From DATMER01 sp963741305 (GTDB taxonomy: Bacteria > Acidobacteriota > Thermoanaerobaculia > Multivoradales > UBA5704), in NCBI GenBank assembly GCA_963741305.1, contig CAVUHL010000003.1:6262001-6326000 (forward strand): a stretch of 64,000 nt of DNA. Direction: 5' to 3'. The position numbers and the translations under genes were made by a program. Of this stretch, positions 46,560-55,040 are shown one piece after another (the first letter of the stretch is position 1; every line of letters starts with the position of its first letter). The notes below the pieces were generated by a model that ran no database searches, was not told the DNA's origin, and worked only from the letters and a program-made list of their open reading frames with translations.

Positions 46560-47609
46560 TCACCAGCGGAGCAGCACCAGCTCCGAGCAGAAGCCGGGGC
46601 CCATGGCCGTGATCATTCCCCAGCTCCCGGGAGCCGGCCGATGGTTCTCCAGGGTCTCGGCCAAGACCAGCAGAACGGAGGTAGAGGACAGATTTCCGAC
46701 CTCCTGCAAGGATCGCCAAGTCACGTCGAGCGCGCCTTCGGGGAGCTCCAGCGAATCCTGCATCGCCTCCAGCACCTTGGGGCCTCCGGGGTGGCAGACC
46801 CAGGAGGAGATGTCGGCTCGCGTCAGGCCCTGGTCGGCCAGAAAGGCATCCACATCCCGCCGCAGGAACTGGCGCACCACATCCGGCACCTCAGCCGAAA
46901 GGACGATCTTGAAGCCGTCCTGGGAGATGTCCCAGCCCATGACCTCCTCCGAGTTGGGATAGAAGATGGAGCGGGTTGCGACGATCTCGGGGCCGTCGGA
47001 CGGGCGGTCGTCCCCCACCACCAGGGCGGCGGCGGCGCCGTCTCCGAAGAGGCCGGAGGCGATCAGGTTCGGGATGGAGAGATCCTCGGCCTGGAGCGTC
47101 AGGGAGCAGAGCTCGACCGAGAGGAGGACTGCCACCTGGCCGGGAAAAGCGCGGACGTAGTCGGCAGCCCGGGCGATCCCGGCCGCGCCGGCCACGCAGC
47201 CGAGCCCGAAGATGGGCATCCGCTTCACCCGCGGCGGCAGGCCAAGCTGATTCATGAGCCGGGCGTCGATCGACGGAGTGGCCACGCCCGTGACCGTGAC
47301 GAAGATCAGGGCATCCACATCCTCCGTCGAGAGGTTGGCGCGGGAGAGGCCGTCGAGCACCGCCTGCCCTCCAATCTCCTGGGCAACCCGGATCCAGGCA
47401 TTGTTCGCGTCCCCCCAGGTGGCGAGGCGGTCGTACTCTTCAAGCGGGAGCGCCAGATAGCGCCCGCCGACGAGGACGTTGCGGTGCAGCCGCTCCAGCC
47501 TGTCCGGGTTGAAAAACTTGTCCGCCCAGCGCCGCTGGAGAGCGGCGAGCAGAGCCTCCTGGTCGTAGTAGTGGGGCGGGAGCGCCCGCCCGACAGCAGC
47601 AATCTTCAA
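46560..47609 (-). CDS. Type III polyketide synthase (chalcone/stilbene synthase family)
   Basis: 349 residues from TTG 47609, chosen for the AGGAGGT upstream and because the conserved protein begins there. Catalytic Cys138 is in F-G-L-G-C-V-A-G-A, the His in W-V-C-H-P-G-G-P-K, and the Asn in V-G-N-L-S-S-T-S. Active-site geometry suggests a long-chain acyl starter. It extends the acyl chain with malonyl-CoA to alkylresorcinol or alkylpyrone. It leads the biosynthetic operon. Confidence 0.92.
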   Translation of the reverse strand: MKIAAVGRALPPHYYDQEALLAALQRRWADKFFNPDRLERLHRNVLVGGRYLALPLEEYDRLATWGDANNAWIRVAQEIGGQAVLDGLSRANLSTEDVDALIFVTVTGVATPSIDARLMNQLGLPPRVKRMPIFGLGCVAGAAGIARAADYVRAFPGQVAVLLSVELCSLTLQAEDLSIPNLIASGLFGDGAAAALVVGDDRPSDGPEIVATRSIFYPNSEEVMGWDISQDGFKIVLSAEVPDVVRQFLRRDVDAFLADQGLTRADISSWVCHPGGPKVLEAMQDSLELPEGALDVTWRSLQEVGNLSSTSVLLVLAETLENHRPAPGSWGMITAMGPGFCSELVLLRW

Positions 47610-47649
47610 GGGTGCACGACCTCCTGTCGATTGAAAACCGGGGCGGAGG

Positions 47650-48141
47650 CTACTCTTGTTCCTGAGCCGGTTCCTCGCTCGGCTCGGATCGAAATACTTC
47701 CGGCTCGGCCACCGGCAGGGATTCGGCCACCGGCAGGGACTCAATACCGAGCCCCACTCCCGCCGCCACCCCGCTCAGCACCAGCCCACAGAGAGAGTAG
47801 AGCACCCACCAGGACAACACGAGCAACCACCAGGGCCGGGGAGACAGCCCGGCGAGCCCCACCACCGTCACCACGAGGAGCGGGCCCCGGAACACCCAGG
47901 CGATCCAGCCGGTAAGCAGGCCGGAGGTCCAGCCCCAGCCACGCCCATGCACGAGCAGGAAAAGCGCGGCGAGGCCGAGGGCCTCCAGGGTCCAGGTCGC
48001 CAGGCTCACATAGCCCGGCAGGTCGATCCCGCCCCCGAGCCGTGACGGGTCCACCTGGAGCCCGAGCATCTCCATGGCGAACTGGAACAAGGCCATCGTC
48101 AGGATCAGGAGTGGGAGGGCGAGGAGGAGGAAGCGTCTCAA
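47650..48141 (-). CDS. Integral membrane protein with acidic tail
   Basis: 163 residues from TTG 48141 (no perfect start). Four membrane segments are followed by an acidic C-terminal tail containing a duplicated S-L-P-V-A-E motif, E-S-L-P-V-A-E-S-L-P-V-A-E. The gene precedes the type III PKS by 40 bp and may be co-transcribed. It is divergent from the arsenical-type operon with 73 bp between them, which must hold both promoters. Function not recognised. Confidence 0.6.
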   Translation of the reverse strand: MRRFLLLALPLLILTMALFQFAMEMLGLQVDPSRLGGGIDLPGYVSLATWTLEALGLAALFLLVHGRGWGWTSGLLTGWIAWVFRGPLLVVTVVGLAGLSPRPWWLLVLSWWVLYSLCGLVLSGVAAGVGLGIESLPVAESLPVAEPEVFRSEPSEEPAQEQE

Positions 48142-48214
48142 AGGATGCCGATCATAGCGCAAGGACTCAAAAGGACATCCGCACCGGCCTGCACGGCGTA
48201 TACACTGGTGACGC

Positions 48215-48949
48215 ATGAGATACGGCAGCCCCACCCTCCTCGTCTTCACCCTCGGTCCGGGGGTGGAAAGCGCGCGCCGTGGCCTGCTCCCCGGCCCACT
48301 GCGCGGCGTGGAAGAGGAAGTCTGGCAAGGCTGCCTGTCTGCCGCCCTGGAAGCGGGCCGCGCCGCCGGATGCGAGCTGGAGGTCTGTTCGCCTGCTCCT
48401 CTCGACCTGCCCGAGGACGCCCGGCACGTCCCCCAGGTGGGCGATGGGTTCGGCTCCCGGCTCGAAGAGGCGATGACGCGGTCGTTGCGGTCCTTCTCCG
48501 GACCCCTCCTCGTGGTCGGGACCGACGTCCCCGGCCTGGCCGCCCGTCATCTGGCCCAAGCCCTGAGCCTGCTGGCCGAGGACCCCGACCGCGTCGTGCT
48601 CGGTCCGAGCCCCGACGGCGGCTTCTACCTTCTGGCAGCGAGCCGTCCGATCACAGGCCTCGCCAGCGCGACCCGCTGGTGCCGGCGCGACACTCTCCAC
48701 GGGCTGATGCGCACACTCCGGGCTAGCGGCCGGCCGGTGGTCCTGCTCGAGCCCCTGGCGGACCTCGACCGCCGCGCCGACCTGGAGGCCTGGGCAGCCA
48801 AGAGGGATGCGCGCTGGCAGGGGCTGATCCGCCTCTTGCGCCGGCTCCTTTCCGTGCTCCGCCGCCCCGCGGTCCCCCTGCTCGCCGGCCGTTCGCGGCC
48901 GGCGCTCGTCCCGGTCCGCGCCGGGCGCGCCCCGCCTCGCCCTTTCTGA
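48215..48949 (+). CDS. DUF2064/TIGR04282-type glycosyltransferase
   Basis: 244 residues. The fold is GT-A-like with V-V-G-T-D-V-P-G-L (metal-binding D-x-P region) and V-L-G-P-S-P-D-G-G-F-Y-L-L, both diagnostic of the TIGR04282 family annotated as arsenosugar biosynthesis glycosyltransferases because of their gene context. That annotation fits here: the next gene is ArsM-like. The last 35 residues are Arg/Pro rich. Donor and acceptor are not known. Confidence 0.8.
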   Translation: MRYGSPTLLVFTLGPGVESARRGLLPGPLRGVEEEVWQGCLSAALEAGRAAGCELEVCSPAPLDLPEDARHVPQVGDGFGSRLEEAMTRSLRSFSGPLLVVGTDVPGLAARHLAQALSLLAEDPDRVVLGPSPDGGFYLLAASRPITGLASATRWCRRDTLHGLMRTLRASGRPVVLLEPLADLDRRADLEAWAAKRDARWQGLIRLLRRLLSVLRRPAVPLLAGRSRPALVPVRAGRAPPRPF

Positions 48950-49004
48950 TCTCCCGAGCCGCCGCTCCCCTGTTTCTGATCCAGACCGCTGGAGGAGATC
49001 GTTC

Positions 49005-50159
49005 ATGGCGATTGAAGTGGAAACCGTCGTTCGAGATCGATATCGGCAAGGCGCGCAGGAGCGCGTCCAGGATCTTTGCTGTCCTGTGGAGTACGACCCG
49101 CGGTATCTCGCGGCAATCCCGGAAGAGGTCCTGGAGAGGGATTACGGCTGCGGCGATCCCAGCCGGTACCTTCATAAGGGAGAAACGGTGCTCGACCTCG
49201 GCAGCGGCACGGGCAAGATCTGCTTCATCGCGGCCCAGGTGGTCGGCCCCGCCGGCCGGGTGATCGGGGTGGACATGACCGGCGAGATGCTCGCGGTGGC
49301 TCGCCGCAACGCTCCGCTGGTCGCCGAGCGGCTGGGCTACTCCAACGTGGAGTTCCGCCGCGGGCGCATCCAGGACCTGGCCCTCGACGTGGACCTTCTT
49401 GACGAGGCCCTGGAGCGCGAGCCGGTGATGAGCTTGGAGGCCCTCCTCCGCGCCGCCGCCCTGGCCGACGAGCTGCGGCTCACCCGTCCCCTGATCGCAG
49501 AAGGCTCGGTCGACGTGGTGGTCTCGAACTGCGTGCTCAACCTGGTGGACGGCCAGGACAAGCCGCGCCTCTTCCGCGACATCTACCGTGTCCTGCGCAA
49601 TGGCGGCAGGGCGGTGATCTCGGACATCGTCAGCGACGAGCTGGTCCCCCTGGGGATGCAACAAGACCCCGAGCTGTGGAGCGGCTGCATCTCGGGAGCC
49701 ATGACCGAGACCGGTTTCCTGGAAGCGTTCGAGGCCGCCGGCTTCCATGGCATCCGCATCCTCGAACGGCAACGGGAGCCCTGGCGCACGGTGGATGGCA
49801 TCGAATTCCGGTCGGTCACGGTCGAAGCCTTCAAGGGCAAGGAAGGGGTCTGCCTGGAGCGGCTCCAGGCGGTCCTTTACAAAGGTCCGTTCCGCGAGGT
49901 GCTGGACGATGACGGCCATCGCATGAAGCGGGGCGAGCGCTACGCCGTCTGCGACAAGACATTCCGCCTCTACCAGCGGGAGCCCTACCGCTCCCAGTTC
50001 GAATTCATCGAGCCTCTCGAAGAGGTGCCAATGGCGGCTGCGCAGCCGTTCGACTGCTCGCGCACCGGGCACCGCCACCCGCGGGAGAGCAAGGGTCAGG
50101 ACTACCAGGTCACCACGGAGGCCCAGCCGTGCTGCGTGCCCGGCACCGGCTGCTGCTGA
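49005..50159 (+). CDS. arsM: Arsenite S-adenosylmethionine methyltransferase-like
   Basis: 384 residues. The SAM motif is V-L-D-L-G-S-G-T-G. The arsenic-binding cysteines are all in place: C25-C26 and C49 (Y-G-C-G), C176 (S-N-C-V-L-N-L) and C228 (S-G-C-I-S-G-A). The C-terminal extension Y-K-G-P-F then D-D-D-G-H and V-C-D-K-T-F is that of ArsM enzymes, and the protein ends P-C-C-V-P-G-T-G-C-C. It should methylate As(III). It is the second gene of a five-gene operon. Confidence 0.9.
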   Translation: MAIEVETVVRDRYRQGAQERVQDLCCPVEYDPRYLAAIPEEVLERDYGCGDPSRYLHKGETVLDLGSGTGKICFIAAQVVGPAGRVIGVDMTGEMLAVARRNAPLVAERLGYSNVEFRRGRIQDLALDVDLLDEALEREPVMSLEALLRAAALADELRLTRPLIAEGSVDVVVSNCVLNLVDGQDKPRLFRDIYRVLRNGGRAVISDIVSDELVPLGMQQDPELWSGCISGAMTETGFLEAFEAAGFHGIRILERQREPWRTVDGIEFRSVTVEAFKGKEGVCLERLQAVLYKGPFREVLDDDGHRMKRGERYAVCDKTFRLYQREPYRSQFEFIEPLEEVPMAAAQPFDCSRTGHRHPRESKGQDYQVTTEAQPCCVPGTGCC

Positions 50160-50173
50160 GCTGAGTGGATGAG

Positions 50174-51034
50174 ATGAACGCCCCTCAAGTCTCGCTCCTG
50201 TCGCTCGACACCCTCTGGTTCCAGGTGGGAGGCACGGTCTGCAACCTGGCCTGCACCCACTGCTTCATCTCCTGCTCTCCGACGAACCACACCCACGAAT
50301 TCATGCCGCTCGGCCAGGTGAAGACCTACCTCGACGAGGCATCCCGGCTGGGAGTCCGCGAGTACTACTTCACGGGCGGTGAGCCCTTCCTCAATCCCGA
50401 CATGGAGGCAATCCTGGAGGCGACTCTGGCGGCCGGCCCCGCCACGGTGCTGACCAACGGCCTCCTCCTCGATCCCGCCCGTTGCGCCCGGCTCAAGGAG
50501 ATGGAGCGGAGGTCCGACTACTCCCTCGACTTCCGGGTCTCGCTGGATGGCTATGACGCCGCCACCAACGACCCGATCCGCGGCGAGGGGACCTTCGAGC
50601 GCATCCTGCGCGGGGTGCGCAACCTTTCTGAAGCCGGGCTCAACCCGGTGATCACGGTGACCGAAGTCTGCCGGGAGGCGGGGACCGACGCGGGCAAGGA
50701 GCGGTTCTTCCAGCTCCTTCGATCTCTGGGGATCGAGCGGCCGCGGCTCAAGATCCTGCCCGTCTTCCAGATCGGCGCCGAGGCCGAGCGCGGCGGCGCG
50801 TATGAAAGCTGGCAACGGCTGCGCGAGGGGGAAGTGCCCGAGGGCGCCTGGGACCATCTCCAGTGCAGCGGATGCCGGATGGTCACGGACCAGGGCGTCT
50901 GGGTCTGCCCGATCCTGGTCAACGAGCCCTCCGCGCGGATGGGCGAGGCCCTGGCCGACACGCTCGGAAGCTTCCCCCTCGACCACCCTGCCTGCTGGAC
51001 CTGCCACGCCTATGGAGTGAGCTGCAAGACATGA
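50174..51034 (+). CDS. Radical SAM protein of the arsenical-type operon
   Basis: 286 residues from ATG 50174; a GTG at 50165 would add three residues. The cluster motif is C-N-L-A-C-T-H-C (C23, C27, C30), followed by F-T-G-G-E-P-F and S-L-D-G-Y. A C-terminal Cys set (C-S-G-C, V-C-P, C-W-T-C-H and a last C) suggests a second cluster of the SPASM/twitch type. It does not carry the R-C-C-L-K-C motif of ArsL or the H-V-D-A-G-P of ArsS, so the reaction is open. The stop overlaps the next start. Confidence 0.82.
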   Translation: MNAPQVSLLSLDTLWFQVGGTVCNLACTHCFISCSPTNHTHEFMPLGQVKTYLDEASRLGVREYYFTGGEPFLNPDMEAILEATLAAGPATVLTNGLLLDPARCARLKEMERRSDYSLDFRVSLDGYDAATNDPIRGEGTFERILRGVRNLSEAGLNPVITVTEVCREAGTDAGKERFFQLLRSLGIERPRLKILPVFQIGAEAERGGAYESWQRLREGEVPEGAWDHLQCSGCRMVTDQGVWVCPILVNEPSARMGEALADTLGSFPLDHPACWTCHAYGVSCKT

Positions 51035-51978
51035 CGAAGCTGACCATCCATCGCGGCATGGCAACCTGGGGAGAGAAGCTGGTCCCCCTGGGCGAGTTCC
51101 GCCAGGCCGCCGCCGAAGCGGGCCGGGTGCTCGCGGACGGGGAACGAGAGGACGCTCTCCGTTCCTATCGCTCCCCCGAACCGGACCCGACTCCCGTGGA
51201 GGGGCCATACTCGCGCATCGCGGTCTTCGGCGGGATCTACAGCAATCACTACGCCCTGGCCGCTCTCCTCGAAGATGCCGCGCGCCGGGGAGCCGAGGCG
51301 GTCTACTGCCTGGGCGACCTGGGCGCCTTCGGGCCGAATCCCGAGAAGGTCCGGCCGCTGCTCGAGCAGGGGGGCGTGCTCTCCATCCAGGGCAATTACG
51401 AGGAATCCCTCGCCTCGGGCCGGGAGGACTGCAACTGCGGCTACACCGATCCGCGGGACAACCACTTTGCAGAGATCTCGTACCGCTACACCGAGCGGCA
51501 CTGCTCGCCCGACTTCAAAGCCTGGATGGGGACGCTGCCGCGCCGGCGCCGGGTGCGGATCGGGAACCGCGAGCTGCTGCTCATCCACGGCTCGCCCCGG
51601 CGCATCAACGAGTTCCTGTTCCAGAGCACCTCGCCGGTGCCGTTCCTGGAAGTGCTGCTCGACCAGAACGGCTGCGACGGAATCCTCTGCACCCACACCG
51701 GGCTCCAGTGGCATCGGCGTCTGCCTTCGGGACGGGACGTGGTCAACGTCGGAGTCATCGGCCGGCCGGCCAATGACGGCAACACCCACGTCTGGTACTC
51801 GATGCTGGATGAAACGGGCATTGAGCTCCTCCCGCTCGTATACGACTACGAATCGCTAGCCGCCGAGATGCGCCGAGAGAGCCTGCCGGAAGAGTTCGTG
51901 GAGACCGTCATGACCGGCTGGTGGACCACCTGCCTGGAAATCCTGCCCGCCCGCGAGCGGGCGGCATCCAGATATTAG
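51031..51978 (+). CDS. Metallophosphoesterase of the arsenical-type operon
   Basis: 315 residues. Metallophosphoesterase signatures are V-F-G-G-I-Y-S-N-H (D replaced by G in the usual G-D-x-H), Y-C-L-G-D-L-G-A-F-G, G-N-Y-E and L-L-I-H-G-S-P-R, then C-T-H-T-G. The first motif variation may alter metal binding. It has an additional C-N-C-G segment. It starts within the radical SAM stop (ATGA). Likely releases phosphate from an intermediate or nucleotide; inferred from linkage. Confidence 0.8.
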   Translation: MTKLTIHRGMATWGEKLVPLGEFRQAAAEAGRVLADGEREDALRSYRSPEPDPTPVEGPYSRIAVFGGIYSNHYALAALLEDAARRGAEAVYCLGDLGAFGPNPEKVRPLLEQGGVLSIQGNYEESLASGREDCNCGYTDPRDNHFAEISYRYTERHCSPDFKAWMGTLPRRRRVRIGNRELLLIHGSPRRINEFLFQSTSPVPFLEVLLDQNGCDGILCTHTGLQWHRRLPSGRDVVNVGVIGRPANDGNTHVWYSMLDETGIELLPLVYDYESLAAEMRRESLPEEFVETVMTGWWTTCLEILPARERAASRY

Positions 51979-51988
51979 GAGAAGAGAC

Positions 51989-53161
51989 ATGAGCAAGCCC
52001 CGCATCGCCATCCTGGGAGCCGGACCCGTCGGGCTGGAGGCCGCCCTGGCCGCTGCCGAAGGGGGATATCCCTTCACCGTCTACGAGGCCGCGCCCTCGG
52101 CCGGGGGAAACGTGCGCTCCTGGGGCCATGTCCGGATGTTCACCCCCTGGGACCGGAACGTCTCCTCCCGGATGCGCCGCCATGTCGAAGCGCCGTCCGG
52201 CTCCGAGTGCCCCACGGGGCAAGAGCTGGCCGAGCGGCTGCTCGATCCCATCGCGACTCTCCGCGACATCGCGCCGAACCTCCGGCTCGGGACCCGGGTG
52301 CTGAGCCTCGGCCGCGAAGGGCTGCTCAAGCATGAAGAGATCGCCAACGCCGAGCGGGGCCGGCGGCCGTTCCGGATCCTCCTCTCGGATGGCGGCCGGG
52401 AGTGGACAGACCGGGCGGACGTGGTAATCGACGCCACAGGCACTTACGGCAATCCGAACCGGCTTGGGGATGCGGGCATCCCGGCCCCGGGCGAGCGCTC
52501 TCTGGACGGCGAGATTCGCCGGCAGATCCCCGACTTCATCCGCGAGGCCTCCGACTGGGCGGGCAAGACCGTGCTCCTCGCCGGAGCGGGCCACTCGGCC
52601 CAGACCGCGATCCGCGAGCTGGCGCGATTGTCCCAGAAAAGCCCTGGCACCCGGGTCGTCTGGGTGCTGCGCAACCCGGAGCCCGGTTGGGGAACCCATG
52701 AGGGCGATCCGCTCCCCGAGCGGGCGCGCCTGGCTGCCGAGGCGCAATCCCTGGCGAGCGGCTCGTCCCCGGCGGTCGAGGTGCGGCGGGGCGTGGCCAT
52801 CGAGGAGCTCTCGCGGCCGAACGGCAAAATCGAGGTGACCCTGCGCAATGGCTCCGGTTCTGAACGGGTCGCGGTGGACCGCATCCTCTCCCTCACCGGC
52901 TTTGTCGGCGACCATGAGCTCTACCGTCAGCTCCAGGTTCACGAGTGCTACGCCACCTGCGGCCCGATCAAGCTCTCCGCGGCCCTGCTCGGAGCGGCGT
53001 CGGCCGACTGCCTGGCCCAGACCAGCCACGGCGCCGATACCCTGATGAACCCCGAGCCGGGCTTCTTCATCCTGGGCATCAAATCCTACGGGCGGACCAA
53101 CACCTTCCTGATGCCGGTAGGCTGGGCCCAGGTCTCCGAAGTGTTCGGAACGCTGGGATGA
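51989..53161 (+). CDS. FAD-dependent oxidoreductase of the arsenical-type operon
   Basis: 390 residues. It has two dinucleotide motifs, G-A-G-P-V-G-L-E-A-A at the N-terminus and L-L-A-G-A-G-H-S-A near residue 195, as in flavin-containing monooxygenases. W-G-H-V-R-M-F-T-P-W follows the FAD motif. It starts 10 bp after the phosphoesterase behind AGGAGAAG. It could oxidise the arsenic or sugar moiety; the sequence does not tell. Confidence 0.82.
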   Translation: MSKPRIAILGAGPVGLEAALAAAEGGYPFTVYEAAPSAGGNVRSWGHVRMFTPWDRNVSSRMRRHVEAPSGSECPTGQELAERLLDPIATLRDIAPNLRLGTRVLSLGREGLLKHEEIANAERGRRPFRILLSDGGREWTDRADVVIDATGTYGNPNRLGDAGIPAPGERSLDGEIRRQIPDFIREASDWAGKTVLLAGAGHSAQTAIRELARLSQKSPGTRVVWVLRNPEPGWGTHEGDPLPERARLAAEAQSLASGSSPAVEVRRGVAIEELSRPNGKIEVTLRNGSGSERVAVDRILSLTGFVGDHELYRQLQVHECYATCGPIKLSAALLGAASADCLAQTSHGADTLMNPEPGFFILGIKSYGRTNTFLMPVGWAQVSEVFGTLG

Positions 53162-53206
53162 CGGAGCTCTGTGTCAAAATGCGGCAATCGGGCATTGACC
53201 GCCAAG

Positions 53207-54427
53207 ATGAGCGACTCTACCTTCCTCACCAGGGTCATCCTGGAAAACTACAAAAGCATCGGCCGGTGCGATGTCGCCCTTGGCCCTCTTAGCTTTCTCG
53301 TCGGGGCCAACGGCTCCGGCAAGAGCAATTTCCTTGACGCCCTGCAGTTCGTCGCAGACTCCCTGAGATCCTCTTTGGATCATGCCATCCGGGACCGGGG
53401 AGGCATCAACGAGGTGCGCCTCCGCTCAGGAGGGCACCCCACTCACTTCGGAGTCCGGCTCGAGTTTTCCCTGCATTCCGGCCAACGCGGCTATTACGCA
53501 TTCCGCATAGGGGCTCTCAAAGGCGGCGGCTTCGTCGTGCAGAAAGAGGAGTGCTCGATCGTGGGTCCCGACACCCTGTCGCCTCCGGTTCAGTACTCCG
53601 TGCGAGAGGGGAAGGTTACTTCCGCGAGCTCCCTGGTCGCCCCTGCCGCTTCCAGCGACCGGCTGTATCTCGTCAACGCCTCGGGCCTGCCAGAGTTCCG
53701 TCCGCTCTACGAGGCCCTCTCCAGCATGGGTTTCTACAACCTGAATCCAGATCAGATCCGAGATCTTCAGCCTCCGGATGCAGGCGAGCTGCTCGCGCGG
53801 GACGGCAGCAACATCGCCAGCGTTCTGGGCCAGCTCGAATCGCGCTCGCCCGAGATGAAGCAACGAGTCGAGGAGTACCTGAGCAAGGTCGTCCCCGGAG
53901 TCCAGGGAGTCGCGGCCATGGCCATTGGCTCGAAAGAGACTCTGGAGTTCAGGCAGCAGGCAGAGGGCTCGAAGAAGCCTTGGCGTTTTCTCGCCGCTAA
54001 CATGTCGGACGGCACCCTGCGGGCACTCGGCATCCTGGTCGCACTCTTTCAATCCGCGAACGGGCATCGGCCGAGAGTGCCTCTGGTGGGAATCGAAGAG
54101 CCCGAGGTGGCGCTCCATCCCGCGGCCGCCGGCGTTCTCCTCGATGCGCTCCGCGATGCAAGCCAGCGAACCCAGATCCTCGTCACAAGCCATAGCCCCG
54201 AGCTTCTGGACGACGAGCAGATCCCGGGGGAGGCAATCCTGGCGGTCATGGCTGAGCGCGGCCTCACCCGGATTGGCCCTCTGGACGAGGTGGGCCGGTC
54301 CGCTCTCCGGGATCGGCTCTACACCCCAGGCGAATTGCTCAGGCTCAATCAATTGACTCCGGACCCCGAGGTGATACAGCGGGTCGATGCCAAGCAGCTC
54401 CAGCTCTTCCGCAGGGTCGTCGCTTGA
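53207..54427 (+). CDS. AAA ATPase (SMC/OLD-like), putative defence protein
   Basis: 406 residues from ATG 53207; GTG 53171 is an alternative with a nearby GGAG. Walker A G-A-N-G-S-G-K-S (33-40), the signature-like M-S-D-G-T-L-R, Walker B V-G-I-E-E-P-E-V-A-L-H-P, and an S-H-S-P-E-L-L switch are present, as in AAA_21 proteins. No DNA-binding domain is attached. It overlaps the DUF4276 gene by 4 bp. Pairs like this resemble AbiL and PARIS abortive-infection modules. Confidence 0.82.
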   Translation: MSDSTFLTRVILENYKSIGRCDVALGPLSFLVGANGSGKSNFLDALQFVADSLRSSLDHAIRDRGGINEVRLRSGGHPTHFGVRLEFSLHSGQRGYYAFRIGALKGGGFVVQKEECSIVGPDTLSPPVQYSVREGKVTSASSLVAPAASSDRLYLVNASGLPEFRPLYEALSSMGFYNLNPDQIRDLQPPDAGELLARDGSNIASVLGQLESRSPEMKQRVEEYLSKVVPGVQGVAAMAIGSKETLEFRQQAEGSKKPWRFLAANMSDGTLRALGILVALFQSANGHRPRVPLVGIEEPEVALHPAAAGVLLDALRDASQRTQILVTSHSPELLDDEQIPGEAILAVMAERGLTRIGPLDEVGRSALRDRLYTPGELLRLNQLTPDPEVIQRVDAKQLQLFRRVVA

Positions 54428-55023
54428 GACTCGCCTGCATAGTTGAAGGCCACGGAGAGGTCGACGCAGTCCCCATCCTCGTGCGCAGGCTTGCGCAGAC
54501 GATGCAGCCAGGTCTCGTACTCCAGATCGAACAGCCGTTGCGCGTTCCTCGCAACAGGCTCACCAAGCCGCGAGAGTTGGAGCGGGCTGTGGAGCTGGCC
54601 GGCCGCAGGGCCGGTCCGAATGGAGCTGTTCTTCTCATTTTGGATAGCGACGACGAATGCCCTGCCAGCCTTGCTCCCAGCCTGCTGATGCGCGCTCGCG
54701 AGGCACGGTCCGATCTCGCCATCGGCGTCGTCCTCGCAAAACGGGAGTTCGAGGCCTGGTTCCTTGCAGCGGCTGATTCTTTGCGCGGCAAACGGGGGCT
54801 GGCCACGAATCTCACAGCCCCAGACGACCCGGAAGCCATTCGCGGTGCCAAGGAGTGGTTGACGGCTCGGATGGCGCCCGGACGCAGATATGTCGAAACC
54901 CTGGATCAGTCTGCGCTCGCAGCGACCTTCGACCTGGAGCTCGCCCGCAGAGCCCCTTCGTTTGACAAGCTGTACCGGCAGGTTGCAGCCCTTATCAACC
55001 CCAGAAAGCAGGCGGTGACCTGA
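54424..55023 (+). CDS. DUF4276 (TOPRIM-like) protein
   Basis: 199 residues from TTG 54424, which overlaps the ATPase stop (TTGA). TOPRIM-type acidic sites are I-V-E-G-H-G-E-V at the start and L-I-L-D-S-D-D-E near residue 78. L-A-K-R-E-F-E-A-W-F-L-A follows. It is probably the nuclease or effector partner of the ATPase. The pair sits between the arsenical operon and hemH as an inserted unit. Confidence 0.8.
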   Translation: MRLACIVEGHGEVDAVPILVRRLAQTMQPGLVLQIEQPLRVPRNRLTKPRELERAVELAGRRAGPNGAVLLILDSDDECPASLAPSLLMRAREARSDLAIGVVLAKREFEAWFLAAADSLRGKRGLATNLTAPDDPEAIRGAKEWLTARMAPGRRYVETLDQSALAATFDLELARRAPSFDKLYRQVAALINPRKQAVT

Positions 55024-55040
55024 GCTAGACTCGCGGGGCC

